DNA from: Deltaproteobacteria bacterium
GTDB taxonomy: Bacteria > Desulfobacterota > JADFVX01
Length of the DNA: 64,000 nucleotides
NCBI GenBank assembly: GCA_029860075.1
Contig: JAOUBX010000003.1
Location: 62,001 to 126,000, forward strand
Direction: 5' to 3'
The notes under the pieces are model-generated. The model had not been told where the DNA came from, made no database searches, and saw only the letters and a list, made by a program, of their open reading frames with translations. A program made the translations under genes and the position numbers. Shown in pieces: positions 1-8,358 of the stretch. Numbering within the stretch: the stretch's first letter is position 1; every line of letters begins with the position of its first letter.

Positions 1-2285
1 CGCCACTGATCGAAGAGAGTGACAGCCTCTTCGCCATTTTCCGCCTCCTTTACCTGGAAACCTGCCTGGAGGAGCAGGCTGCCGAGAAGCAGCCGGTTGT
101 CCCTGTTATCTTCAACAACCAGGATGCGCTGCTCAGGCTGTCCGGGTTCCAGTCCCGGCACGGCCGGTTGGACCGCATGTATACGGGCGGCCGCTGCCGC
201 TTCCCCCAGGGCCACCGGCAATTCAACGCAAAAGAGTGAACCCTTGCCGGGCTTGCTGGTAACACTTATCTTACCGCCCATCAGTTCCACAAAGGATTTA
301 CTGATGGCCAGGCCCAGCCCACTGCCCTTGAGATCGGTTCCGGCCTTCCCTGCCTGAACAAAGGGTTCAAAGATACGTTCTATCTGCTCCGCATCGATAC
401 CCTGACCACTGTCCTCTACCTCAAGGCGCAACATGACCATGGCGCTGCTACCGGCAACAGGCAAAGTGCCGGCACGCAGCCATAGGCCACCTTTGCCGGC
501 GTATGTGACGGCATTATCGAGCAGGTTGATAAGGATCTGACGCAGCTTGCCCATGTCGGCCTTGATGTATTGCGCCAACCCGGGATCAAGCTCCAGATTA
601 AAGTGCAGTCCGGCGCTCCCGGCGCGCAGCGCCATCATTTGCCCTATATCCTTCAGCATGAGCGGCAGGTCGAATACCAATCGTTCCTGCTCCACATGAC
701 CCGCCTCTATTTTAGAAAGATCCAGCACATCATTGATCATATTCAACAAGTGTTCACCGCTGCGGTTGATGATAAATAGTTTATCCTTCTGGTCACCGCC
801 GGCCTGGCATTCCCGCACCAGCATTTCAGAGAAACCGAGAATGGCGTTGAGGGGGGTACGGAGTTCGTGGGACATATTGGCCAGGAAAACACTCTTTGCC
901 CGGTTGGCCGATTCCGCTTCGTTTTTTGCTTCCCGCAGTTGATTTTCCAGCTTCTTGAAGTGATCGATATCGACATGGGCGCCAACCAAACGGGTCGGAT
1001 TGCCGCCGGCATCGCGGGCTACCACCTTGCCCCGATCGAGAATCCACTTGTAACGGCCATCCTTGCAACGCATCCGAAATTCGACGCTGTAAGGTTCATC
1101 ACTGGCGTTAATATGCTCTTTTGTTTCGGCAAGTGTCCTTTTCAAATCATCGGGATGTATCATGTCCAGCCAGACGGTCTGACTGTCATTGGCGGAAAAA
1201 TCTTCAGGTTTATAACCGAGCATATGAAAATAGGTGGGACTGCAATAGGTCTGGTCCGTCACAATGGCCCAATCCCGGATTCCATCCCTGGTGGCGTTAA
1301 AGACATAATCCAAACGCTCTTGTTGTGCCTTCAGTACCGCTTCCACCTGTCTTCGTTTGTTCACCTCTCCCGACAAACGGCGATTCCAGTAGAGAAATAC
1401 AGACAACACAATGGCGGCAGCCAGCAGCGATTGCCACAACAGGGTGTAATCCACACCATGCTCATAGCGTATAGTCATCCAGCGGTTGATGATGGCCTCT
1501 CCTTCCTCTTTCTTTATAAAGTCGAGCGCCTTTTGCAGGATGCCCGCCAGGAGCGGCCAGTCACCACGAACGGCCATGGTCTGATTATTGGCATAGGGCG
1601 TCTCACCGACAACGTGCACCTCGTAAAGCCCGAGCTTATGGATGTAGTAGCCGGCGCTAAAAGCGTTGCCGATAAAAGCCTGTGCCTTGCCCCTTGTCAG
1701 CATCTTGAAAGCATCGGGGATAGTCTTTACGGGCACAAGATTAATTCCGGGATAGTCCCGCCTGAGCCACTCCTCAATTGCGTAGCCTGACATAACAGCG
1801 ACGTCTTTGCCATGGAGGGCCCCGGGTTCGCCCATATAGGCAACTTCCCTTGAACTGTAAATGTGGATGGGCATGGAAACATAGGGTTCGGTAAAGAGGA
1901 AATAGTTCTCGCGCTCTGCTGTGCGCGCCAGGGACGCAAACATATCCAGTTCCCTGTTCTTTACAGCCTCCACCATCTCTTTCCAGCTTAATCCTCGAGG
2001 AATCTCGAATCGCACGCCAAGTAAATCTTCCAAACGATGGAGATAGTCCATGGACATTCCCTGCAGATTTCCCTCTTTATCAAGAAATTCCACAGGCGCC
2101 CAGTTGGGGTCAATGACCACCTTGATAACGGGATGTGCTTTGAGCCAGCCTCTTTCCTCCTCGGTAAGGTCAACCTGTGGAGCTTTGGAGAGATTAATTG
2201 AAACAGGTTCTGCGCCAAAGATATCTCCCGTCATCACGGGAATGAACAGTATCACCAGTGTGATTAACGAGATAATCCCCTTCAC
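1..2285 (-). CDS. Hybrid sensor histidine kinase (SBP_bac_3-PAS-HisKA-HATPase-REC), 3' end outside window
   Basis: Membrane sensor kinase for an unknown periplasmic small molecule. The reading frame is open to the left edge, so about 761 codons are present and the gene is cut inside its receiver domain (ILVVEDN is visible near position 100). Start: GTG at 2285 with GAGG upstream; it opens with a hydrophobic signal segment (KGIISLITLVILFIPVMTG). Order: SBP_bac_3 binding domain about residues 35-270, one membrane helix about 280-300, PAS_3-type domain about 315-440, HisKA with [15 protein letters not shown] (His473), HATPase with NLLDNAV and [12 protein letters not shown], then receiver. The segment WMTIRYEHGVDY before the membrane helix recurs in the triple-SBP kinase at 12438-17105, so the two sensor modules are related. 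The C-terminal half belongs to the shared cassette of this array. Confidence 0.9.
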   Translation of the reverse strand, partial: MKGIISLITLVILFIPVMTGDIFGAEPVSINLSKAPQVDLTEEERGWLKAHPVIKVVIDPNWAPVEFLDKEGNLQGMSMDYLHRLEDLLGVRFEIPRGLSWKEMVEAVKNRELDMFASLARTAERENYFLFTEPYVSMPIHIYSSREVAYMGEPGALHGKDVAVMSGYAIEEWLRRDYPGINLVPVKTIPDAFKMLTRGKAQAFIGNAFSAGYYIHKLGLYEVHVVGETPYANNQTMAVRGDWPLLAGILQKALDFIKKEEGEAIINRWMTIRYEHGVDYTLLWQSLLAAAIVLSVFLYWNRRLSGEVNKRRQVEAVLKAQQERLDYVFNATRDGIRDWAIVTDQTYCSPTYFHMLGYKPEDFSANDSQTVWLDMIHPDDLKRTLAETKEHINASDEPYSVEFRMRCKDGRYKWILDRGKVVARDAGGNPTRLVGAHVDIDHFKKLENQLREAKNEAESANRAKSVFLANMSHELRTPLNAILGFSEMLVRECQAGGDQKDKLFIINRSGEHLLNMINDVLDLSKIEAGHVEQERLVFDLPLMLKDIGQMMALRAGSAGLHFNLELDPGLAQYIKADMGKLRQILINLLDNAVTYAGKGGLWLRAGTLPVAGSSAMVMLRLEVEDSGQGIDAEQIERIFEPFVQAGKAGTDLKGSGLGLAISKSFVELMGGKISVTSKPGKGSLFCVELPVALGEAAAAARIHAVQPAVPGLEPGQPEQRILVVEDNRDNRLLLGSLLLQAGFQVKEAENGEEAVTLFDQW

Positions 2286-2971
2286 TTTTGATATCCTCAA
2301 TAAGGGTTCCCCTTGATAAGTGATATGCCGGCCACCCCACCGCAAGCAGTGAAGAATAAATGCAAAAACCGGGAGGAATGCACCCCTCAGGCCTTCAATT
2401 TCCTTTACCTTGAGTCTCTTAATTTGTTGGAAGCCCCTTAGGGATTCATGGACAGGGCCGTTGCCGCCCCTATGACCGGTTCGGCAGGAATTAATATTGT
2501 CCCTCACCACCCATGGGATGTTCCCGGTAAACCTGAAAAGACAGAGGGCAACCCAAAGGGAGCACAGCGCCACCATAGCTTGATAAAAAGGGAAAAAAAA
2601 CAGCAGGCCCGATACAGCTAAAAGAAATGTCCAATTCTGACGCCGAATCATTGAGGGAAAAACCCTTTTGAATTAAAGTTAGGGCTATTTTTCCTGCAAA
2701 CCGCAAGTATAAAAGTATGCGGCCCATAGCGAGAAGGGGGGGGACTCTTCTGACTTCCCCCTTATTTAATAGTATATCATGTATTGCGGGAGGGGGAGAA
2801 AGAGGAAATCATTTTTATCTCTTGAGATAGTTACAACCTGGAATCTCTCCGCCTAAAAAAATGCCGAAGGTTCGGGAAAGCACAGGTTTAGCAGGAACAT
2901 TTCATAAGTGAGCATTCTGTGAAATACAGGAGTTTGCATTGGAAACTATGGTCAAAGCGCCCTTTTCCTCT
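2286..2971. other. Intergenic region, 686 bases
   Basis: No convincing gene. It holds one copy of a dispersed repeat near its left end (2329-2402) and AT-rich sequence to the right. Short open frames exist on both strands, but none has a recognisable domain plus a ribosome binding site. Confidence 0.6.
2329..2402 (+). repeat. Dispersed repeat, copy A
   Basis: The block CACCCCACCGCAAGCAG, then about 35 bases, then CCGGGAGGAATGCACCCCTC followed by AGGCCTTCAATT, resembles a block at 33231-33320 on the same strand (CACCCGCCGCAAGCAG, then CCGGGGGGAATGCACCCGCC and AGGGATTCAAT). The hairpin-forming GCAAGCAG part occurs again, reversed, near 5307-5328. Function unknown. Confidence 0.5.
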
Positions 2972-3346
2972 TTAATGAGCCATCTCTTTTTCGATAATTT
3001 CCATTAATCTTTTTATTGTAACCGGCTTTGCAACCAATTGATAAGCTCCCAATTCTTCAATACGCTTTATTGTTGCATCATCACCATATCCGGAGATAAA
3101 AATGATTTTTATCTTATTATCGATTTCAAGAATTTCCTTTGCCGCTTCAACGCCATCTATTCCGAGGCCAAGACAGATGTCCATGAGGATAAGATGGGGA
3201 CCCTTTTCTTTTACAGCCTCTATCGCCTTTTCACCCGATTCTACCGGTTCAAAAACATGATAACCACTTTTTTCGAGGTTACTCTTATAGAGCATGGCAA
3301 TCATTATTTCATCTTCAACAATCAGCACTTTATTCCCTTTGCCCAT
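2972..3346 (-). CDS. Single-domain response regulator (CheY-like receiver)
   Basis: A stand-alone receiver of 124 residues with no output domain. Visible features: acidic pocket VEDE (residues 10-13), phospho-acceptor Asp56 in LILMDICLG, the switch region FISGYG and the conserved lysine in VAKPV. Its ATG follows the upstream kinase stop in a TGATATG arrangement, so the two are probably translationally coupled and the upstream HisKA_2 kinase is the likely phosphodonor. Such proteins signal by protein-protein contact or act as a phosphate relay or sink. The partner downstream is not apparent. A decayed relative of its C-terminal part lies at 35458-35600. Confidence 0.9.
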   Translation of the reverse strand: MGKGNKVLIVEDEIMIAMLYKSNLEKSGYHVFEPVESGEKAIEAVKEKGPHLILMDICLGLGIDGVEAAKEILEIDNKIKIIFISGYGDDATIKRIEELGAYQLVAKPVTIKRLMEIIEKEMAH

Positions 3347-3347
3347 A

Positions 3348-4523
3348 TCAAACCCTTATTTTATAATCTTTTTCCTTAAATGTAATTTCATAAGCCGTCC
3401 CCGCTGAACGGACGATTTCAATATTACCCTGCAACTGTTTTTCTACTATGGAAGATGCAATTTTAAGGCCATAAGAATCCACGTGCTTAAGGTCAAATCC
3501 CTGAGGCATGCCAATACCGTTATCAGCAATGGTAATTTTGATCATATCATCTTTCTCCCTGCTAACGGCAACACTGACGGATCCTGCCCTCCCCCCGGGA
3601 AAAGCGTACATTAATGCATTTGCCAGCAGTTCATTTATAACAAGTCCGCAGGGAATTGCCGAGTCAATATTCAAAGGGATCTCTGAAAGATCAAAATGAA
3701 AAGAAATATTATTATTAAGGGATGAATATCTCTCTTGCATATTAATGGAAAGCTCCCTGATAAACTGACCCAGCTCAATGAGAAAAAGGCTTTTCGACTT
3801 GTAAAGCATGTCATGAACAAGCGCCATGGACATGATCCTGCTTTCCGTCTTCTTAAGTATATTTGAAAGTATGTCATCGTCAATAAACTGCGATTGCAAC
3901 TCCAGCATACCGCAGATCACCTGCATATTATTCTTCGTTCTATGAAAAACTTCTCTTAAAAGCGCATTTTTTTCACCCAAAGCATTGGTGACTTCTTCCT
4001 CTGCCTTTTTCCTCTCCTCTATTTCGGACTTGAGGGCCTCGTTTGTTTCAGTGAGAGCCTTCGTCCGGTCAGCAACTATCTGCTCCAGGTCTGCATTGGT
4101 TTTTTTCAACTGCTTTTGAAGAAAATGAATGGTAAGATGGGCATTTACCCGCGCCACAACCTCTTCCTGGTGAATCGGTTTTGGAATATAATCGACGGCT
4201 CCCACTTCAAAGCCCAGAAGCCTGTCTTTCAAATCCTCCAGGATGGTGACGAAGATGACAGGCACATGCCGGCTCCGCTCATCGGCTTTCAATACCCGGC
4301 AAACCTCGAAACCATTGCAGTCAGGCATGCGAATATCGAGGAGTATCAGGTCAGGCAGCTTCTGCTTTACAGCCTGAAGGGCAAGTTCCCCGTTGACGGC
4401 CCCCCTCACATGATACCCCTCTTCTCTCAACATATCGATAAGCGTATGAAGGTCGGAAGGTGTATCATCAACAACGATGATGTCAGCCTCTTCTTTCAGG
4501 CTATCGTTTTTTTCCACCTTCAT
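3348..4523 (-). CDS. Receiver-coiled coil-HisKA_2 histidine kinase
   Basis: A cytoplasmic kinase of 391 residues with no membrane helix. An N-terminal receiver (residues about 12-130; Asp19/Asp20, acceptor Asp63 in LLDIRMPD, Lys115 in IPKP) is followed by a coiled coil (about 135-185) and a HisKA_2 domain with phospho-acceptor His194 in FHRTKNNMQ. A HATPase follows, with the N box VINELLANALMYAF and the G box DNGIGMP. It resembles kinases that receive a signal through their own receiver and pass phosphate to a separate regulator, here probably the receiver at 2972-3346. The start is ambiguous: GAGGAG touches the ATG at 4523, whereas GTG two codons later (4517) sits at better spacing. Confidence 0.9.
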   Translation of the reverse strand: MKVEKNDSLKEEADIIVVDDTPSDLHTLIDMLREEGYHVRGAVNGELALQAVKQKLPDLILLDIRMPDCNGFEVCRVLKADERSRHVPVIFVTILEDLKDRLLGFEVGAVDYIPKPIHQEEVVARVNAHLTIHFLQKQLKKTNADLEQIVADRTKALTETNEALKSEIEERKKAEEEVTNALGEKNALLREVFHRTKNNMQVICGMLELQSQFIDDDILSNILKKTESRIMSMALVHDMLYKSKSLFLIELGQFIRELSINMQERYSSLNNNISFHFDLSEIPLNIDSAIPCGLVINELLANALMYAFPGGRAGSVSVAVSREKDDMIKITIADNGIGMPQGFDLKHVDSYGLKIASSIVEKQLQGNIEIVRSAGTAYEITFKEKDYKIRV

Positions 4524-4695
4524 CTCCTCTTATTTTTACTACTCTTTTCTCTTTCTGACTTTTCATACTCACCCTTACTGTAATATTGTAACAAATACAT
4601 ATCTCATAGAAAAGAAAAGGCTCAAAATTCTACCTGTCTCGATGAAAGGCAAAGAAACATTTTTATCCGGCAGCGCAGCGCTGCATAATCAGGGG

Positions 4696-5186
4696 CTAAC
4701 TATTCCTGTCATTCATCATTTTATTAAGTCTCTCCAGCGCTTTTGTTCGCTCTTCCAGGGCTTCCTCCAGGGCTTTTATATCTTCCCGCATCCGGTGAAG
4801 GGTAACATGGGTCTTTACCTTTGCCGGGACTTCTTGAGCCTCTACCGGTTTGCTAATGTAATCAACACCTCCCGCTTTAAAAGCGTTAGCCTTGTCTTTC
4901 ATATCTTCCAGGGCACTCACAAAAATCACCGGAATTTTTTTTTATCTCCTTTCAGGCGACGGTAAACTTCAAATCCATCCATTACGGGCATACGTATATC
5001 GAGAAGGATCAAATCGGGCAGGCATTGCGACGCCGCCTGAAGCGCAAGTTCCCCATTAACGGCCCCTCTCACATGACAACCTTCATTGCGCAATATGTTC
5101 ATCACTGTCTGCAGGTTTTCAGGAACGTCGTCTACAACAAGAATTTCAGCCTCTTCTATCAAATGGGGTCGTTTTTTTGCAGCCAA
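4696..5186 (-). pseudogene. Receiver-coiled coil protein split by a frameshift in an A9 run
   Basis: Two overlapping frames together encode one receiver protein of about 163 residues. The first (5186-4926) starts at TTG behind a good AGGAGG site and carries VVDD, acceptor Asp in LLDIRMPV, and ends in RRLKGDKKKFR. The second (4929-4696) continues with IFVSALEDMKDKA, the lysine in YISKPV and a coiled-coil tail RTKALERLNK. On the coding strand the break is a run of nine A (complement of 4935-4943). A -1 slip there restores KKKIPVIFVSAL exactly. It shares GYHVRGAVNGELALQA-like sequence and overall order with the neighbour at 3348-4523 and ends where that protein's coiled coil continues, so it looks like a partial duplicate. 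A sequencing error, true decay or programmed slippage are all possible. Confidence 0.75.
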
Positions 5187-5337
5187 CTTTCAACCTCCTG
5201 TAATTCACTCCTATATTATGCAATAGAATCTGAAAAAGTATTCCCCACTTCCTAATGATTTCTCTCTTTTTTCAGCTTAATAGCCTCATTTTAACTTATT
5301 TACAAGCCCACTGCTTGCCGCAGGGTGGCAATTAGAT

Positions 5338-5412
5338 TTCCCCCTTTAGCAAAGGGGGAACAAGGGGGATTTTCTAATTGGCAGACACTCAAATCCCCCC
5401 CTCGCCCCCTCT
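5338..5412. repeat. C/G-rich dispersed repeat with AAAGGGGG arms
   Basis: CCCCCTTTAGCAAAGGGGG forms a hairpin, followed by AACAAGGGGGATTTTCTAAT and GGCAGACACTCAAATCCCCCC. The last part recurs at 29738-29768 (TCTAATTGTCAGCCGCTCAA then ATCCCCCC) with about four differences. This is the familiar class of short intergenic repeats whose translation gives PPSPPFAKGG-like peptides. Confidence 0.6.
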
Positions 5413-5616
5413 TTGAGCGCCCAGACCCTTTTTCCAATGAGTTCTTCCATTTTTCCGGTTTTCGTGAAGAGTGACTTTCGAGTAAAGATATAAAATCAGG
5501 CGCCTGTCGTGCTGAGTTCGTCGAATCGCTTATCCCATTTGAGCAGCAGCCTGAAAAGTTTAAACCTGGAAACCATGCCCGGCTGCATTGTCCGGTTAGG
5601 AAATTGTACTGCTGTT

Positions 5617-5660
5617 CCTCCCCTTTCAAGGGGGAGGTCAGGAGGGGGATGGGTTATTCT
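5617..5660. repeat. C/G-rich dispersed repeat
   Basis: TCCCCTTTCAAGGGGGA forms a hairpin and is followed by GGTCAGGAGGGGGATGGG, the same class of repeat as at 5338 and 32882. It lies between the frameshifted receiver gene and the 885-codon kinase frame, with no sign of function. Confidence 0.5.
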
Positions 5661-5738
5661 TTTTCATACCATTTCCATGTTAAGCCACCTCCACCCCAAC
5701 CCTCTGCCCTCAAGGGTCTCCATGCCCCTTGAATCTGA

Positions 5739-8351
5739 TTAATCATTATTTTCTCTCTCTCCCAGCAGCTCCAATATCCTCTCAAAATGAAACTCTTTCG
5801 CCAGCAACTGAAGCCCATCGGCGATCTCGGGGCGCTTACTTCGGATTTCTTTGATCACGTCATCGGTGGCTGAAATGTCAAGGTTATGTGCAGCCTCCCT
5901 CAAGGCCTGCCTTAGTTCATCAGGCAGCTCGGTCAACAGTTCCGAAGTCAGCGTAACTTCCGGCTCGCCCGGCTCTCTTTCCACCTCCTCTTCATAAATA
6001 TATCGCACACCCAACTGCTTCTCCATTGCGTCAAAAATTTCGTGGCTCTTGAATGGCTTATAAACCATATCATCACAGCCCGTTTCAAGAATGTTCTCAC
6101 GCTGCTCCTTGAAGGCGCTGGCAGTAATAGCAACAATCTTCACCTTATCGCCTTTCGGCATAGAGCGAATTTTTTCTATGGCTTCATAACCATCCATAAC
6201 AGGCAAACGCATGTCCATCCAGATGAAATGTGGCTGCCACTGCTCAAAAAGGCTAATAGCCTCTTCTCCATTCCCGGCTTCCCTGATTTCAAAACCTGCC
6301 TGCTCCAGCAGACCGCTCAGTAACAATCGGTTTTCAATATTATCTTCAACAACCAGGATGCGCCACTCAGCTTGTCCCGGCGCCAGTCCTGATACGGCCG
6401 GTTTGACCACCTCTATGGCTCCTGTCTTTGCTGTATCCGCCAGTGCTACAGGCAGTTGGACACGAAATAGCGCCCCTTTACCGACCTTACTTTCTACGCT
6501 GATCTCGCCACCCATGAGTTCAATGAATGATCTGGTGATGGCCAGCCCCAGGCCGGAGCCACTGGTAGCCATCGGAGATTGACCGGCCTGGATGAAAGGC
6601 TCGAAGATATTTTGCAGTTGCTCTGATGGGATACCCGGCCCACTGTCTTGCACCTCCATTTGAAGAGTAACCCTGTCATTATCACCCCATATTGATTGCG
6701 TTCGGGCACAGAGGGAGAAGCCACCCTCCCTGGTAAACTTAACGGCGTTTCCCAGCAGGTTGATAAGGATTTGACGCAGTTTTCCTATGTCGGCCTTGAT
6801 GTATCGGACCAATGCCGGATCGAGCTCCAATTGGAAGCGCAGTCCGGCAGACTTAGCCCGCACCCCGAATATGCGGCTGATTTCCTCCATCATTTGCGGC
6901 AGATCAAATGCCGACCTTTCAAGTTCCATACGTCCCGCCTCAATCTTTGAGAGGTCCAGAACGTCGTTGATCATGGACAGCAGATGCTCACCGCTTCGAT
7001 TGATGACGGCAAGCTTCTCCTGTTGATCAGCGCTGGTGTCCCTATCTCTTCCCAACATCTCTGAGAAACCGAGAATAGCGTTGAGCGGAGTGCGCAGTTC
7101 GTGTGACATATTGGCCAGAAAGACGCTCTTGGCACGATTGGCGCTCTCGGCGTCGGTCTTGGCCAGTTCCAGCTCCAGTTCCGCGCTCCGCCGCCCGGTA
7201 AGATCGTTGAACACTAGCAGACTGCGATCAGACTGGAGTGCCATGTGGAGCTCGACAAAACGCACCTGGCCGTCCCGGCAAGAGACCTCAGCCGTAAGCG
7301 GTTCGATACGGTCCAGACCTTGGGCGTGCGCCTTCTCTATTGCTTCGGCCCAACGACGCTGCACCTCCTTCCTGTAATCCGGGTCAGGACAGACCCTTGG
7401 CCACAAGATAGCCATACTTGGAACCTCATAGACAGTATAACCAAAGAGTTCCGTAAACCTGCGGTTTATCGACATGACAGCGCTTTCCGGCAGCGGGCTG
7501 ATGACCAGCATGGGCAAAGGCGATGTCTCCACCAGGCCCCGAAAGCGGGCCTCGCTTTCCAGCAGTGACCGGCGTTCAGTCATAATCTGTCTTCGCATCT
7601 CGTTTAGCACATCACCCAGGCGGGCTAACTCGCCCCTGCCCTGCAACCGGGAGCGGGCCTCCCAATCGCCCTTGCCGAGTCTTGAGGTAACCTCCTCCAG
7701 GTGCCTCAGCGGCCGGAATAATTGACGTTTCAGCAGGAAGCCCAAAAGCAGGCCGGCAAGAAAGAAGGTGAGCAGCCAACGCAAGAGGTTTTGAAGGCTG
7801 AACAGGTTCTGCCAGCTGGCGGCCTTGAGTTGTCCCATATCAACCTCGAGAAAAAGCAGGCCCCGGCGAAGTGAGCGCAGTTCATCCGGATCGGGCGGTA
7901 GAGAAATGGGAGCATAGCCCCGTACGGATTGCCGTTTTTGGCCGATTCCGATGACGGTGCGGTTACCATCGGTGGCCTTGCGGAAGAGCTCAGGATCAAA
8001 AAAGGGATTAGTCTCAGTCATGGACCGCCCCTGGTCGAGCAGATTGGTAGAAGCGAGAACTGTGCCCCTGTCATCAATCACAGCGAGCTGTCGAATCAGG
8101 ACCTGCGTACCGCGCGCTGCGACTGAAAGCCGTAACTCCCTGATGCGTTCGGTCATGAGCAACTGTGAGTAATCCCGCGCCAGGGCATAGCACATTTCAC
8201 GCACATAGATAGTCTGATTACGCTCAATGTCTTTTGTGCGAACTACGGCGTATTCGTAAAGGCGGTCAAGCAACAGCGCCAGAGCGAAAATGGAAACCGC
8301 CGCCAGGATCAGGTTCCTGCGCAACGGTCGCGTTTGCATCGGATCAGTCAT
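5739..8351 (-). CDS. Hybrid histidine kinase (periplasmic sensor-HAMP-PAS-HisKA-HATPase-REC-tail)
   Basis: Inner-membrane sensor kinase of about 870 residues from the ATG at 8351, which lies 7 bases after the stop of the binding-protein gene. An upstream ATG at 8396 would overlap that gene and lacks a ribosome site. Order: membrane helix about 13-31, periplasmic double-Cache-like region about 32-190 (IRQLAVIDDRGTVLAST), helix about 191-208, HAMP about 209-265, PAS about 268-390, HisKA His417 in [16 protein letters not shown], HATPase with NLLGNAVKF and GSGLGLAITRSF, receiver with VVEDN, Asp713 in IWMDMRLP and Lys765 in VYKPF, then the conserved tail (about 800-870). The adjacent NMT1-like binding protein is the probable ligand partner; that pairing is inferred from gene order. 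Confidence 0.92.
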   Translation of the reverse strand: MTDPMQTRPLRRNLILAAVSIFALALLLDRLYEYAVVRTKDIERNQTIYVREMCYALARDYSQLLMTERIRELRLSVAARGTQVLIRQLAVIDDRGTVLASTNLLDQGRSMTETNPFFDPELFRKATDGNRTVIGIGQKRQSVRGYAPISLPPDPDELRSLRRGLLFLEVDMGQLKAASWQNLFSLQNLLRWLLTFFLAGLLLGFLLKRQLFRPLRHLEEVTSRLGKGDWEARSRLQGRGELARLGDVLNEMRRQIMTERRSLLESEARFRGLVETSPLPMLVISPLPESAVMSINRRFTELFGYTVYEVPSMAILWPRVCPDPDYRKEVQRRWAEAIEKAHAQGLDRIEPLTAEVSCRDGQVRFVELHMALQSDRSLLVFNDLTGRRSAELELELAKTDAESANRAKSVFLANMSHELRTPLNAILGFSEMLGRDRDTSADQQEKLAVINRSGEHLLSMINDVLDLSKIEAGRMELERSAFDLPQMMEEISRIFGVRAKSAGLRFQLELDPALVRYIKADIGKLRQILINLLGNAVKFTREGGFSLCARTQSIWGDNDRVTLQMEVQDSGPGIPSEQLQNIFEPFIQAGQSPMATSGSGLGLAITRSFIELMGGEISVESKVGKGALFRVQLPVALADTAKTGAIEVVKPAVSGLAPGQAEWRILVVEDNIENRLLLSGLLEQAGFEIREAGNGEEAISLFEQWQPHFIWMDMRLPVMDGYEAIEKIRSMPKGDKVKIVAITASAFKEQRENILETGCDDMVYKPFKSHEIFDAMEKQLGVRYIYEEEVEREPGEPEVTLTSELLTELPDELRQALREAAHNLDISATDDVIKEIRSKRPEIADGLQLLAKEFHFERILELLGERENND

Positions 8352-8358
8352 GTAATTC

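Larger units (their letters stand above)
5187..5738. other. Intergenic region rich in dispersed repeats, 552 bases
   Basis: It contains no supported gene. It carries a GGCAAGCAGTGGG-type hairpin near 5307-5328 (reverse orientation) and two runs of CCCCCTTT/AAAGGGGG-type repeat sequence (listed separately). An open frame at 5300-5629 on the minus strand reads mostly repeat DNA. Confidence 0.6.

Noticed and set aside
867-1790. Long plus-strand open frame (307 codons)
   Set aside because: It lies opposite the PAS/membrane part of the partial hybrid kinase, has no recognisable domain, and the minus-strand frame carries clear kinase motifs.
2448-2621. Plus-strand frame of 57 codons containing NIVPHHPWDVPGKPEK
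   Set aside because: Composition is not absurd, but there is no ribosome binding site, no known family and repeat sequence adjoins it; I could not support it as a gene.
2491-2727. Minus-strand frame of 78 codons
   Set aside because: No domain, poor start context, overlaps the frame above; likely chance.
5300-5629. Minus-strand open frame of 109 codons
   Set aside because: Much of it translates dispersed repeat DNA (NPPCSPFAKGG), with no ribosome site or domain.
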